Assembly: GCA_963728475.1 (NCBI GenBank)
Contig: CAVSKL010000004.1
Coordinates: 310,001 to 374,000, forward strand
Reading direction: 5' to 3'
From: CAVSKL01 sp963728475 [NCBI: Candidatus Eiseniibacteriota bacterium]
Lineage (GTDB): Bacteria; Eisenbacteria; RBG-16-71-46; JABDJR01
Length of the DNA: 64,000 bases
Part shown: positions 1-11,633 of the stretch, piece by piece
Layout: each line of letters begins with the position of its first letter
Numbering within the stretch: position 1 is the first letter of the stretch
The notes under the pieces: model-generated
What the model saw: only the letters and a program-made list of their open reading frames with translations
What the model was told of the DNA's origin: nothing
Databases searched by the model: none
Position numbers and translations under genes: made by a program

Positions 1-1
1 G

Positions 2-1009
2 GCGGCGGTGGATCGCGCCCGGCGCGCGGTGCGCGAGCTGGCCGGCGGGCCCTCGGGTGACGTGATCTTCACCGGGTCCGGCACCGAGGCGGCGGCGGGC
101 GCGATCCTGGGCGCGGGCCGGGGGGCGCGGGGACGGCACGCGGTGGCCTCGGGGGTGGAGCACAGCGCCGTCCGGGAGGCGCTGGCGGTGCTGGCCGCGA
201 ACGGCTGGGAGGTGACCCTGGTGCCTCCGAATGCGAACGGGAGGGTGGAGCCCGCCGCCTTCGGCGCCGCGCTCGGTCCGGAGACCGCCCTGGTGTCGCT
301 GGTCCACGGGGAAAGCGAGACGGGGGTGGTGCAGCCGGTGGCCGAGGTCGGGGCGCTCTGCCGCGAGCACGGCGCGCTCTTCCACGTGGACGCGGTCCAG
401 AGCGCGGGCAAGATCCCGGTGGCGGCGGAGGCGTGGGGGGCGGACCTGGTCTCGGTGGCCGCGCACAAGCTGGGGGGGCCGGCCGGGGTGGGGGCGCTGT
501 GGCGCCGGGCCGGGGTGCGGCTGGCGCCGCTCATCCCCGGCACCCAGGAAGGGGGGCTCCGGGGCGGTACCCACAACACCGCCGGGATCGCCGGCTTCGG
601 GGCGGCGGCGCTGGCCGCGCTCCGGGACGGCCCCCGGGAGGCGGCGCGCGGCGCCGCGCTCCGCGCGCGGCTGGAGGAGCGGGTGCTCCGGGAGATCCCC
701 CGCGCCCGGCTCACCGGCGCCAGGGCCGAGCGGCTTCCCAACACCGCCCACTTCACCTTCGGAGAGGACCTCGACCTGGACCTGGTGCCGGCCCTCGACC
801 TGGCCGGGTTCGCGGTCTCCGCGGGCTCCGCCTGCACCTCGGGTTCCGAGGAACCGAGCGCGGTGCTCCTGGCCATGGGCTTCCCCCCCCGGGCCGCGCG
901 CTCGGCGGTGCGGGTGAGCCTCGGAGCCGCCACCACCGAGGCCGAGGTGGACGCCTTCGCCCTCGCCCTGGCCGGGCTCGTCAACGCCCCGGCGGAGAGC
1001 CGCCGGTGA
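2..1009 (+). CDS. Cysteine desulfurase, IscS/NifS type (5' end outside window)
   Basis: PLP-dependent enzyme that takes sulfur from L-cysteine as a persulfide. The reading frame is open to the left edge, so the N-terminus is missing. Visible motifs are HVDAVQ, the PLP lysine in SVAAHKLGGP, and the mobile catalytic cysteine in SAGSACTSG, followed by the RVSLG end typical of the family. The SACTSG loop is the group I (IscS/NifS) form rather than the SufS form. Its stop overlaps the GTG of mnmA by 4 bases (GTGA at 1006-1009), so the two are translationally coupled. This resembles the dedicated desulfurase-MnmA pairs of Firmicutes (YrvO-MnmA), and sulfur donation to MnmA is the likely role. It could also serve SufU downstream, because no SufS is seen. 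Confidence 0.93.
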   Translation, partial: AAVDRARRAVRELAGGPSGDVIFTGSGTEAAAGAILGAGRGARGRHAVASGVEHSAVREALAVLAANGWEVTLVPPNANGRVEPAAFGAALGPETALVSLVHGESETGVVQPVAEVGALCREHGALFHVDAVQSAGKIPVAAEAWGADLVSVAAHKLGGPAGVGALWRRAGVRLAPLIPGTQEGGLRGGTHNTAGIAGFGAAALAALRDGPREAARGAALRARLEERVLREIPRARLTGARAERLPNTAHFTFGEDLDLDLVPALDLAGFAVSAGSACTSGSEEPSAVLLAMGFPPRAARSAVRVSLGAATTEAEVDAFALALAGLVNAPAESRR

Positions 1010-2091
1010 CCCGCGAGCGGATCCTGGTCGCCATGTCGGGCGGGGTGGACTCCGCCGCCGCCGCCGCGCTCCTGGTGGCGGCCGGCCACGAGGTGACCGG
1101 GGCCACCCTCAAGCTCTGGTGCTACGGGGGCGCCGCCGCCTCGCCGCGTTCCTGTTGTTCCCTGCGGGACATCGAGGACGCCCGCGCCGCCGCCCACGCC
1201 CTCGGGATCCGGCACTACGTGCTGGACGAGGAAGCGGGCTTCGACCGCGAGGTGGTGCGCCCCTTCGTCGACGCCTATCTTGCCGGGGAGACCCCCAACC
1301 CCTGCGTGCGCTGCAACACCCATCTCAAGTTCGGGAGCCTCCTCGGCCGGGCCCGCCGGCTCGGGTTCGACGCGGTGGCCACCGGCCACTACGCGCGGCT
1401 CGAGGCCGGAGCGGACGGCCCGGTGCTCCTGCGCGCGCGCGACGCCGCCAAGGACCAGTCCTACGTGCTGTGGGGGCTCCGGCGGGAGGATCTCGCCCGC
1501 ACCCGCTTCCCCCTGGGCGCGCATACCAAGTCCGAGGCCCGCGCCGCCGCCCGCGCCGCCGGGCTGACGGTGGCGGAAAAAGTCGAGAGCCAGGACATCT
1601 GCTTCGTCCAGGGAGGCCGCTACGCGGACTTCGTGGCCGCGCGCGCGGACGGCGCCCCCCAGACCGGGGCCGGGGAGCTGGTGGACACCGGAGGGAACGT
1701 GCTGGGCCGGCACCGGGGAGCGGTCCACTACACCGTGGGCCAGCGGCGCGGCCTGGGGGTGGCGGCGGGCGAGCCCCTCTACGTGGTCTCGGTGGACGCG
1801 GCGCGGAACCGGGTCACGGTGGGGAAGGAGAGCGATCTCTACGTGCGCGAGGCGCGAGTCCGCGAGGCGAACTGGGTCTCCTGTGAGCCGCCGCCGGCGC
1901 CGGTCGAGGCCGGGGTGCGGGTCCGCTACCGCTCCCGCCCCGCGCCGGCCACGGTGACCCCGGAGGAAGGGGGCGCTGTGCGGGTGCGGTTCCGCGAGCC
2001 CCAGCGGGCGGTGGCTCCGGGACAGTCCGCGGTCTTCTACCGGGGCGAGGTGGTCCTGGGGGGAGGCGTGATCACCGGGGACGGGCGATGA
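1006..2091 (+). CDS. mnmA: tRNA-specific 2-thiouridylase MnmA
   Basis: Installs the 2-thio group on U34 of the tRNAs for Lys, Glu and Gln, using ATP to activate the uridine and a protein persulfide as sulfur source. The 361-residue length is normal. The PP-loop AMSGGVDSA lies at residues 9-17. The two catalytic cysteines are C100 (TPNPCVRCN) and C199 (SQDICFV). GHYA near residue 127 and KDQSYVLW near 149 are family signatures, and a beta-barrel C-terminal domain follows. The GTG start is chosen because MTRERILVAMSGG follows directly and it overlaps the desulfurase stop by 4 bases. Its own stop overlaps the next gene's start (ATGA at 2088-2091). Confidence 0.96.
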   Translation: MTRERILVAMSGGVDSAAAAALLVAAGHEVTGATLKLWCYGGAAASPRSCCSLRDIEDARAAAHALGIRHYVLDEEAGFDREVVRPFVDAYLAGETPNPCVRCNTHLKFGSLLGRARRLGFDAVATGHYARLEAGADGPVLLRARDAAKDQSYVLWGLRREDLARTRFPLGAHTKSEARAAARAAGLTVAEKVESQDICFVQGGRYADFVAARADGAPQTGAGELVDTGGNVLGRHRGAVHYTVGQRRGLGVAAGEPLYVVSVDAARNRVTVGKESDLYVREARVREANWVSCEPPPAPVEAGVRVRYRSRPAPATVTPEEGGAVRVRFREPQRAVAPGQSAVFYRGEVVLGGGVITGDGR

Positions 2092-3008
2092 GCGTGCTTC
2101 TCGAGACCCCGCGGCTGCGGCTCCGGGACTGGCGGATCCCGGACCTGGACCCGGCCTTCGCCATCTTCAGCGATCCCGAGGTGATGCGGTACGTGGGGAA
2201 CGGCCTCCCCGTCACCGACCGCGCCGCCTTCGCGCAACGGTTGGCCGGGCGGGCCGGCGTCCCGCAATCCCTCGCCGGCGGTTCGTGGGTGGTGGAGGAG
2301 CTGGCCTCGGGCGCCTTCATCGGGAGCGCGGGGCTCTCGCCGATCGAGGCCACCGGCGAGACCGAGATCTTCTACAACCTGGGCCAGCCGTGGTGGGGAC
2401 GGGGCTACGCCACCGAGCTCGCCCGGCCGCTTCTCGCTCTGGGCTTCGAGCGGGGAGGGCTCGACCGGATCCTCGGGCTCACCTATCCGCAGAACCTCCC
2501 CTCCGAGCGGGTGCTGCTCAAGACCGGCCTGGAGCCGATGGGGCGCGGCCGCTACTTCGGCCTGGAGATGTCCACCTTCGCCGCCGAACGCCCGGGGCGG
2601 GACCGCGGCCGGGAGGAGCGGTTCACCCTGGAGCTTCCCTCGCCCCCCGCCCGGGTCTTCGCGGCCTGGACCGGCTGGGGGGCGTCCCCGGGGTGGCTCC
2701 CCCGGGGAGGCGAGCTGGAGCCCTGGGTGGCGGGGCGGTACCGGAGTCCGGCCGGGCATGCCGGGCGATGCCTCTGCCTGATCCCCGGCGCCCGGCTGGC
2801 CTTCACCTGGGAACGGACCGGACCGGCCGCGGGTTCCACCTTCGAGATCGAGCTGGTTCCGGAAGGGGAGAGGGCGACGCGTCTCTCTCTCGTCCACCGG
2901 GACCTCGGGACCGAGGCGGCGGCGGCCGAGGCCCGCGCGGCGTGGCCTCCCGCTCTAAAGGCGCTGGCGGCGGGATCGGGAAGGGCGCGCGGGGAGCGCG
3001 CCCGCTAG
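2088..3008 (+). CDS. GNAT acetyltransferase fused to an SRPBCC/AHSA1-like domain
   Basis: Residues 1 to about 165 are a RimJ/RimL-type GNAT N-acetyltransferase (start LLETPRLRLRDW, a middle acetyl-CoA binding region with GRGYATE, and the terminal segment with RILGLTYPQNLPSERVL). Residues from about 175 to 290 look like an SRPBCC/AHSA1-type fold (ERFTLELPSPPARVFAAWTGW, then a beta-rich stretch with PGARLAFTWE). The two domains are in one uninterrupted frame. The AHSA1 part often binds hydrophobic ligands; the acetylated substrate is unknown. The gene is translationally coupled to mnmA by the ATGA overlap. Domain recognition is by eye; the GNAT half is the firmer call. Confidence 0.8.
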   Translation: MSVLLETPRLRLRDWRIPDLDPAFAIFSDPEVMRYVGNGLPVTDRAAFAQRLAGRAGVPQSLAGGSWVVEELASGAFIGSAGLSPIEATGETEIFYNLGQPWWGRGYATELARPLLALGFERGGLDRILGLTYPQNLPSERVLLKTGLEPMGRGRYFGLEMSTFAAERPGRDRGREERFTLELPSPPARVFAAWTGWGASPGWLPRGGELEPWVAGRYRSPAGHAGRCLCLIPGARLAFTWERTGPAAGSTFEIELVPEGERATRLSLVHRDLGTEAAAAEARAAWPPALKALAAGSGRARGERAR

Positions 3009-3069
3009 GAGCCCGGATGCTGTATCATGCAGCTGGACAATGAATTACGGTATGCGTTCCCCGAATCAG

Positions 3070-3081
3070 GACAAGTTTGTC
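3070..3081. promoter_or_regulatory. Short palindrome upstream of suf (possible operator)
   Basis: GACAA-GT-TTGTC is a perfect 5-2-5 inverted repeat in an AT-richer patch about 300 bp before sufB. Fe-S operons are often controlled by Rrf2-family repressors that bind such dyads, but no regulator gene is in the window. The assignment as an operator is inference. Confidence 0.2.
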
Positions 3082-3142
3082 GAATTTGGATACCGCTTAT
3101 CGGGGGTCGCGGCGGAATCGGACCGGGCGTAACCTGTTGGCG

Positions 3143-3175
3143 GTTCCCGGCGTCCGTGCCATGAACGCCGGGAGC
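3143..3175 (+). other. Stem-loop between the mnmA operon and suf
   Basis: Bases 3143-3153 pair with 3165-3175 over 11 bp, including one U-G wobble at 3144/3174, with an 11-base loop. The wobble is only compatible with plus-strand RNA. No T run follows, so it is not a classical intrinsic terminator, but it sits where the mnmA-GNAT transcript would end. Confidence 0.4.
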
Positions 3176-3198
3176 GACGCGGTGACGAGGGCCGCCCC

Positions 3199-3227
3199 TT
3201 GAAGGCTGCTCTAAAAGTGAGTAATCT
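3199..3227 (+). promoter_or_regulatory. Possible sigma70-type promoter for suf
   Basis: TTGAAG at 3199-3204 and TAATCT at 3222-3227 are separated by 17 bp. The match to consensus is partial (4/6 and 3/6). The position in an AT-rich island before the suf operon supports it, leaving a leader of about 150 nt. Confidence 0.3.
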
Positions 3228-3386
3228 TGTCATGTATTCTCTTCGTCAAGGGTTTAGCGCATTGTTGCGGAGGACGGGGCCGCCGGAGCGGGCGCGCCGT
3301 TCCGCCGCGGACCCGCCGCACCGGTCCCGGGGCGCCCGAATCGCCGGGGACCGTCACCATGTCCAGGTTCGAGGGGTGAGCAGAGC

Positions 3387-4871
<1,485 letters not shown>

Positions 4872-4893
4872 CCGTCGGGAGGAGAGGCAAGGC

Positions 4894-5681
4894 ATGACGC
4901 AGGAACCGATGCTCGCGGTCCGGGGCCTTCGCGCCCGGATCGAGGACAAGGAGATCCTGAAGGGGATCGACCTCACCGTGAACCCGGGGGAGATCCACGC
5001 CGTGATGGGCCCCAACGGGTCCGGCAAGAGCACCTTCGCCAAGGTGCTGGCCGGGTATCCCGGGCTGGAGGTGACCGCGGGCGAGGTGCGCTATCGCGGC
5101 CGGGACCTGCTCACCATGGAGCCGGAGGACCGGGCGGGGGAGGGCATCTTCCTCGCCTTCCAGTACCCGGTGGAGATCCCGGGGGTGTCCAACCGCTACT
5201 TCCTGCGCTCGGCGCTGAACTCGGTGCGCAGGTACCGGGGCGAGCCCGAGATCGGAGCGGTGGAGTTCCTGGGGCTGCTCAAGGAGAAGGCGAAGCTGGT
5301 GGAGCTGGACGAGACGCTCCTCACCCGGTTCGTGAACGACGGGTTCTCGGGGGGGAGAAGAAGCGGAACGAGATCCTCCAGCTCGGCCTCCTCGACCCGA
5401 CCCTGGCCATCCTGGACGAGACCGACTCCGGCCTCGACATCGACGCCTTGAAGATCGTGGCCCGGGGGATCAACCTCCACCGCCGCGAGGATCGCTCCAT
5501 GATCGTGGTCACCCACTACCAGCGGCTCCTCGACTACGTGGTGCCGGACGTGGTCCACGTGCTGGCGGGGGGGGTCATCGTCAAGTCCGGCGGCCGGGAG
5601 CTGGCGCTGGAGCTCGAGGACAAGGGCTACGGTTGGCTCGAGGGCGAGCCGGCTCCGCCCGCGGGCGGAGCGCGGAGTTGA
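4894..5681 (+). CDS. sufC: SUF ABC-type ATPase SufC, interrupted by a frameshift
   Basis: ATPase that drives conformational change in SufBCD. The first 154 residues are in one frame: Walker [10 protein letters not shown] at 39-47, then FVNDGFSGG. There the frame breaks inside a run of seven G (5349-5355). Restoring one G continues the protein as [15 protein letters not shown], Walker B with [17 protein letters not shown], and the H-loop region [12 protein letters not shown], to the TGA at 5679-5681. Because the signature motif, Walker B and the tail are all conserved after the break, the gene was intact very recently or the base is missing only from the sequence. Unshifted, translation would run to a stop at 5449-5451 and give 185 residues with a nonsense tail. 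Confidence 0.9.
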
Positions 5682-5685
5682 CCAC

Positions 5686-7011
5686 ATGACCGCCGAAGCC
5701 GCCGCCTCTCCCAAGACCGGCGCGTTCGATGACGCCTGGCGCGCTCTTCGGCCGCTCCTCGCCGCCGGCCCCGAATGGTTGGCCGCGCTCCGGCGCGAGG
5801 CCTTCGCGCGCTTCTCCGCGCGCGGCTTGCCCGCGCCGGACGACGAGAGTTGGCGGTTCACCGGCCTTAAGCCGCTCACCCGGCTGGCGCCGGTGTTCGA
5901 TCCGGCCCCGGGGGCGGCGGCCCCCGTGCCCGCGTCGCCGGGGGAGTGGAGCCTGCTCCGGGACGACGCCCTGCGCCTGGCGTTCGTGAACGGCGGCTGT
6001 TCCCGGGCTCTTTCCGCCCCCGGCCCGGCGGCGGGCGGGCCGGAGCTGCTCTCGCTGGGAGAGGCCCTCACCGGTTCCGAGTCGATGGTGAAGGCCCATC
6101 TGGGACGGATCGCCGGGGAACCCGAGCGAAGCGTGTTCACCGCGCTCAACACCGCCTTGTTCACCGACGCCGCGGTGGTGCGGGTCCCCCGGGGGTGCGA
6201 CGCCGCGCTTCCGATCCACCTCCTCTTCCTGGCCCTGCCCGGGGAGGCCGCACGCTCGATCCATCCCCGGGTGCTCCTGGTGGTGGAGGATGGGGCCCGG
6301 GCCACGGTGATCGAGGAGTACGTGGGCCCGGAGGGCTCGGCCGCGTTCGTGAATCCGGTCACCGAGATCGTCCTGGGGGAGAACGCCTCCCTGGAACACG
6401 TCAAGCTCCAGCGGGAGAGCGGCCGGACCGTTCACCTGGGGACGCTCGCCGTCCGCCAGCACCGCCACGCCCGGTTCACCGGCCATTCGGTGTCGCTGGG
6501 AGCGAGGCTCGCCCGCACCGACATCGAGACCGCCCTCGCCGGCGAAGGCGCCGAGTGCGCGCTTTACGGCCTCTACCTGGCCTCGGGGCGGCAGCACGCG
6601 GACCATCACGTTTTCGTGGACCACGCGAGCCCCCATACCGTGAGCCGCCAGCTCTACAAGGGCGTGCTGGATGGCAAGGCCACCGCGGTGTTCAACGGCC
6701 GGGTCCTGATCCGGGCGGGCGCGCAGAAGATCGACGCCGCCCAGACCAACAACAACCTGCTGCTCTCGAACGAGGCGCTGGTCAACACCAATCCCGAGCT
6801 CGAGATCTTCGCCGACGACGTCAAGGCCAGGCACGGCGCGACCATCGGCCAGATCGAGGATGAGGCGCTCTTCTACCTGCGGTCGCGGGGCATCGACCGC
6901 GAAACCGCCCGGCACATCCTCATCCGGGGATTCACCGCCGAGATGGTGGAGCGGATTCCGGCGGCCTCGCTGCGGGCGGCGCTCCTCGAAGACCTGAACA
7001 CGAGGTTCTAG
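5686..7011 (+). CDS. sufD: Fe-S cluster assembly protein SufD
   Basis: SufB paralogue that completes the SufBC2D complex and is implicated in iron entry. The 441 residues include an N-terminal helical part with PDDESWRFTGL, the beta-helix core, and the hallmark C-terminal stretch HADHHVFVDHASPHTVSRQLYKG, followed by KARHGATIGQIEDEALFYLRSRG. The histidine in ARHGAT corresponds to the conserved SufD histidine near residue 360 of E. coli. It starts 4 bases after the sufC stop and is followed by sufU after one base, confirming the operon. Confidence 0.96.
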   Translation: MTAEAAASPKTGAFDDAWRALRPLLAAGPEWLAALRREAFARFSARGLPAPDDESWRFTGLKPLTRLAPVFDPAPGAAAPVPASPGEWSLLRDDALRLAFVNGGCSRALSAPGPAAGGPELLSLGEALTGSESMVKAHLGRIAGEPERSVFTALNTALFTDAAVVRVPRGCDAALPIHLLFLALPGEAARSIHPRVLLVVEDGARATVIEEYVGPEGSAAFVNPVTEIVLGENASLEHVKLQRESGRTVHLGTLAVRQHRHARFTGHSVSLGARLARTDIETALAGEGAECALYGLYLASGRQHADHHVFVDHASPHTVSRQLYKGVLDGKATAVFNGRVLIRAGAQKIDAAQTNNNLLLSNEALVNTNPELEIFADDVKARHGATIGQIEDEALFYLRSRGIDRETARHILIRGFTAEMVERIPAASLRAALLEDLNTRF

Positions 7012-7012
7012 G

Positions 7013-7489
7013 ATGTCGGATCTCTCCGATCTCTACCAGGAAGTGATCCTGGACCACAACAAGCACCCCCGGAACCAGGGGAAGCCCGCCGGCGCCAATC
7101 ATCACGCCGAGGGCTACAACCCCCTCTGCGGGGACAAGATGACCGTCTATCTGAAGCTCGACGGCGACCGGGTGGCCGAGGTCGGGTTCACCGGCTCCGG
7201 CTGCGCCATCTCCCAGGCCGCCGCTTCGGTCATGACCGAGGTGGTGAAGGGCAAGTCCCGGGCCGAGGTGGAGCGGTTGCTCGAGCGCTACCAGAAGCTG
7301 GTGACCGGAAAGCTGGCCGAAGGCGAGGACGTGAGCGAACTCGGCGAGCTGGCGGCGATGGCGGGGGTGGCGCAGTTCCCCTCGCGGGTGAAGTGCGCGA
7401 CCCTGAGCTGGCACACCGTGGCCGCGGCGCTCCACAACGCCGAGGACCCGGTCTCCACCGACGTCTCCGGCGGGAGCGGACCGGCATGA
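7013..7489 (+). CDS. sufU: SufU-type Fe-S scaffold / zinc sulfurtransferase
   Basis: Small IscU-fold protein that accepts sulfur from a cysteine desulfurase. The ligand residues match SufU: C39 and D41 (NPLCGDKM), C64 (GSGCAISQ) and C128 (RVKCATLSWH). The SufU-specific insertion of about 20 residues is present between the second and third cysteine, and length (158) is normal. SufU usually partners SufS, which is absent from this operon, so its donor may be the IscS-type enzyme at the left edge or one encoded elsewhere. Its stop overlaps the start of sufT (ATGA at 7486-7489). Confidence 0.95.
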   Translation: MSDLSDLYQEVILDHNKHPRNQGKPAGANHHAEGYNPLCGDKMTVYLKLDGDRVAEVGFTGSGCAISQAAASVMTEVVKGKSRAEVERLLERYQKLVTGKLAEGEDVSELGELAAMAGVAQFPSRVKCATLSWHTVAAALHNAEDPVSTDVSGGSGPA

Positions 7490-8088
7490 GAACCGCCGAG
7501 GACGTTGCGGTCACCCGGGACGTGGAGGCGGTGGTGATCCCCGCCGGCAACCGGATTCTCATCCCCGAGGGGGTGACCGTCACCATCACCCAGTCCCTGG
7601 GCGGTTCCTATACCGTGATCACCCCACAGGGCTACATGGCCCGGGTGGACGGCCGGGACGCCGACGCGCTGGGGAAGGAGCCCACCCCCGCGCCGGCCGC
7701 GCCGGACGCCGCGGCCGCCCCCGCCTCCGCCTCCGCCGGCGAGGGTTCATCCCCGCCCCCGGCCGCCGACGGGGCGGAGCTGGAACGGCGGATCTGGGAT
7801 GAACTGCGCACCATCTTCGACCCCGAGATCCCGGTCAACGTGGTGGACCTGGGCCTCATCTACGGCTGCGACCTGGAGCCGGGCGAAAGGGGCGGCGTCC
7901 GGGTCAACATCCGCATGACCATGACCGCCCCCGGCTGTGGGATGGGCGACATCCTGAAGGGCGACGCCGAGGAGAAGATCCGCACCCTTCCCGGGGTGAG
8001 CGACGCCCAGGTGGAGATCGTCTGGGATCCCCCCTGGGACATGAGCCGCATGTCCGAGGCCGCCCGGCTGGAGTTGGGTTTCGGGTAG
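7486..8088 (+). CDS. sufT: SufT, MIP18/DUF59-family Fe-S maturation protein
   Basis: The 200-residue protein has an N-terminal beta-rich SufT segment (VVIPAGNRILIPEGVTVTITQSLGG), an Ala/Pro-rich linker around residues 64-98, and a C-terminal DUF59 domain (ELERRIWDELRTIFDPEIPVNVVDLGLIYG and MTMTAPGCGMGD, with the conserved cysteine). SufT helps deliver Fe-S clusters to target proteins, particularly under high demand. The start is taken at the ATG that overlaps the sufU stop. It is the last gene of the suf operon, and a structured RNA element begins 45 bases after its stop. Confidence 0.92.
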   Translation: MRTAEDVAVTRDVEAVVIPAGNRILIPEGVTVTITQSLGGSYTVITPQGYMARVDGRDADALGKEPTPAPAAPDAAAAPASASAGEGSSPPPAADGAELERRIWDELRTIFDPEIPVNVVDLGLIYGCDLEPGERGGVRVNIRMTMTAPGCGMGDILKGDAEEKIRTLPGVSDAQVEIVWDPPWDMSRMSEAARLELGFG

Positions 8089-8132
8089 ACCCGGTCCGCC
8101 TGAAACGAGGGCGATGGAGTTGGGACGTGCCC

Positions 8133-8234
8133 GGAGGGTAGAGGGGTCGCCGGCGGCAATCCGCAGCTCCCGGTGCCGTCGGGGACGAGCATGGCGACTT
8201 TGCGAGGACGGCGCGGGCGGCCCCTCTATCCTCC
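8133..8234 (+). ncRNA. Candidate structured RNA (three-way junction) in the suf 3' region
   Basis: Bases 8133-8151 pair with 8216-8234 as an uninterrupted 19-bp stem containing two G-U pairs (8138/8229 and 8147/8220). Inside it lie a tetraloop hairpin (8153-8156 with 8161-8164, loop CAAT) and an 8-bp stem (8173-8180 with 8207-8214) with one U-G pair and a 26-base loop. All three non-Watson-Crick positions are wobbles only when read on the plus strand and become A-C mismatches on the minus strand, so the plus strand is the likely RNA. No T run follows. It could be a 3'-UTR element of the suf mRNA, a stabilising or terminating structure between convergent operons, or an independent small RNA. 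The fold is worked out by hand. Confidence 0.5.
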
Positions 8235-8288
8235 GAACGAATCGACCGGCCGTGACCGTTCCCGGCGGATCGTGGCCGTTCCGGGCCG

Positions 8289-9034
8289 TTACTTCGCCGT
8301 CTTCAGCATCCCCCGGAGATAATCCGCGTTCATGCGGTAGATGTTGGTCATCTTGATCTCCTTGGGGCAGGCCGCCTCGCACTCGCCGTGGTTGGTGCAG
8401 TTGCCGAAGCCCTGCTCGTCCATGGCGCGGACCATCTCCACCGCCCGCCGCAGCCGCTCCGGCTGGCCCTGGGGGAGCGCGGCCAGGTGGCCGATCTTGG
8501 CCCCCACGAAGAGCATGGCGCTGGCGTTGGGACAGGCGGCCACGCAGGCCCCGCAACCGATGCAGGCGGCGCTCTCGAACGCCTGGTCCGCCCGGTCCTT
8601 GGGGACGGGGATCGAGTTGGCCTCGGGGGCGCTCCCGGTATCGGCGGTGATGAAGCCCCCGGCCTGGATGATCCGGTCGAAGGCGCTCCGGTTCACCACC
8701 AGGTCCTTCACCACCGGAAACGCCTTGCTCCGCCACGGCTCCACCACCAGGGTGTCGCCGTCCCGGAAGTGGCGCATGTGGTGCTGGCAGGTGGTGGTGC
8801 CGGGGAGCGGCCCGTGAGCCTCGCCGTTGACCATCACCCCGCAGGTGCCGCAGATCCCCTCGCGGCAGTCGCTGTCAAAGGCGATCGGCTCCTCCCCCTG
8901 GGTGATGAGATCCTGGTTGATCATGTCCAGCATCTCCAGGAACGAGGTCTCCTCGGTCACGTTGGGGACCTGGAATTCCTGGAAGTGACCTTTCGCGTTC
9001 GGCCCCGCCTGACGCCAGACCCGCAGTTTGAACT

Positions 9035-9038
<4 letters not shown>
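8289..9038 (-). CDS. sdhB: Succinate dehydrogenase/fumarate reductase iron-sulfur subunit
   Basis: Carries electrons from the flavin of SdhA to the membrane quinone site. The 249 residues show the [2Fe-2S] cysteines C58, C63, C66 and C84 ([10 protein letters not shown] and C84) and the two bacterial-ferredoxin-like clusters (C159-x2-C162-x2-C165-x3-C169-P, and C214, C220, C224-P). The GTG start at 9036-9038 is chosen because an AAAGGAG site precedes it and it overlaps the sdhA stop in a GTGA junction; the open frame upstream of it is not part of the gene. It is the last gene of the sdhC-A-B operon, running toward the suf operon. Confidence 0.95.
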
Positions 9039-10942
<1,904 letters not shown>

Positions 10943-10955
10943 GTCTGCCTCCCCT

Positions 10956-11633
10956 CTACTTCACCCATCCCGCCACCACCGCCAGCGGCACCAGGATGAA
11001 CCCGGCGACGATGAGGAGGGCGAGGATGGGTCCGCCCTTGCGGACCAATTCGACGTAACGTGGATGGGTGACTCCGAGGGTTTCGAAGCCGCTTTTGATG
11101 CCGTGGTTGAGATGGAAGAAGATCACCACCATGACGAAGATATAGATGGCGGCGAGGAGCGGATGGCCGAAGCTCCCGGTCACGTTTTCGAAGGGATGGA
11201 GGTGCTGGTAGAGCGAGGGGAACAGGGTGCCGGTCGTGAAATGAAGGATGTGTCCGATCACGAACGCGCCTACCACGATCCCGCCCCACAACATCGTCCG
11301 CGACGAGAAGGTGGCGGTGGCGTTCTTCTTCACCGCGTAGCGGTTCTTGCGGGCGTTCCGGTTCTGGAGCGACAGCTGGACCACGGTGATGACGTGGAGG
11401 ATCACCGAGCCCAGGAGCGCCAGCCTTATGATCCACAGGATCGTCGGCTCGAACCGCAGGAGCTCGGCGTACTGATCGAGCCGGGGGATTTGACCGGGGG
11501 CGCCGGGCCCCTCGAAGATCAGGAGATTCCCCAGCATGTGTCCGATCAGGAAGAGGACCATGATCGCGCCGGTGACGGCGACGATGATTTTCTTCCCGAT
11601 CGAGGACCGGTAGAACGCGCTCAACCAACCCAT
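10956..11633 (-). CDS. sdhC: Succinate dehydrogenase cytochrome b558 subunit
   Basis: Membrane anchor and quinone site of the complex. I start it at the ATG giving [15 protein letters not shown], 225 residues, because an AGGAG lies about 8 bases upstream; the frame extends further but the added residues are not family-like. Five membrane spans can be traced. Candidate haem-ligand histidines are H32 (LIGHMLG), H80 (VILHV), H128 (VIGHIL) and H174 or H177 (FHLNH), one in each of four spans, as expected for the dihaem b558 (type B) family. The gene heads the operon; the upstream region faces the htrA-like gene. Confidence 0.93.
   Translation of the reverse strand: MGWLSAFYRSSIGKKIIVAVTGAIMVLFLIGHMLGNLLIFEGPGAPGQIPRLDQYAELLRFEPTILWIIRLALLGSVILHVITVVQLSLQNRNARKNRYAVKKNATATFSSRTMLWGGIVVGAFVIGHILHFTTGTLFPSLYQHLHPFENVTGSFGHPLLAAIYIFVMVVIFFHLNHGIKSGFETLGVTHPRYVELVRKGGPILALLIVAGFILVPLAVVAGWVK

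Larger units (their letters stand above)
3009..3386. other. Intergenic leader of the suf operon
   Basis: This 378-bp stretch has no convincing gene. It is markedly less GC-rich around 3030-3110 and 3205-3245 than its surroundings. It holds a GACAA-GT-TTGTC palindrome at 3070-3081, an 11-bp stem-loop at 3143-3175 and a weak sigma70-like promoter near 3199-3227, each listed separately. A 63-codon open frame at 3199-3390 runs through the promoter and has no ribosome site, so I do not call it. Confidence 0.6.

Noticed and set aside
5349-5355. Programmed -1 frameshift in sufC as the first explanation
   Set aside because: The G run could slip, but a second gene in the window shows the same one-base deficit in a G7 run, so sequence error is more economical. 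Kept as an open possibility in the findings.
8114-8356. 80-codon plus-strand frame across the suf-sdh gap
   Set aside because: It runs over the structured RNA and into antisense sdhB; composition is Arg/Ser/Pro-rich and no ribosome site is seen.
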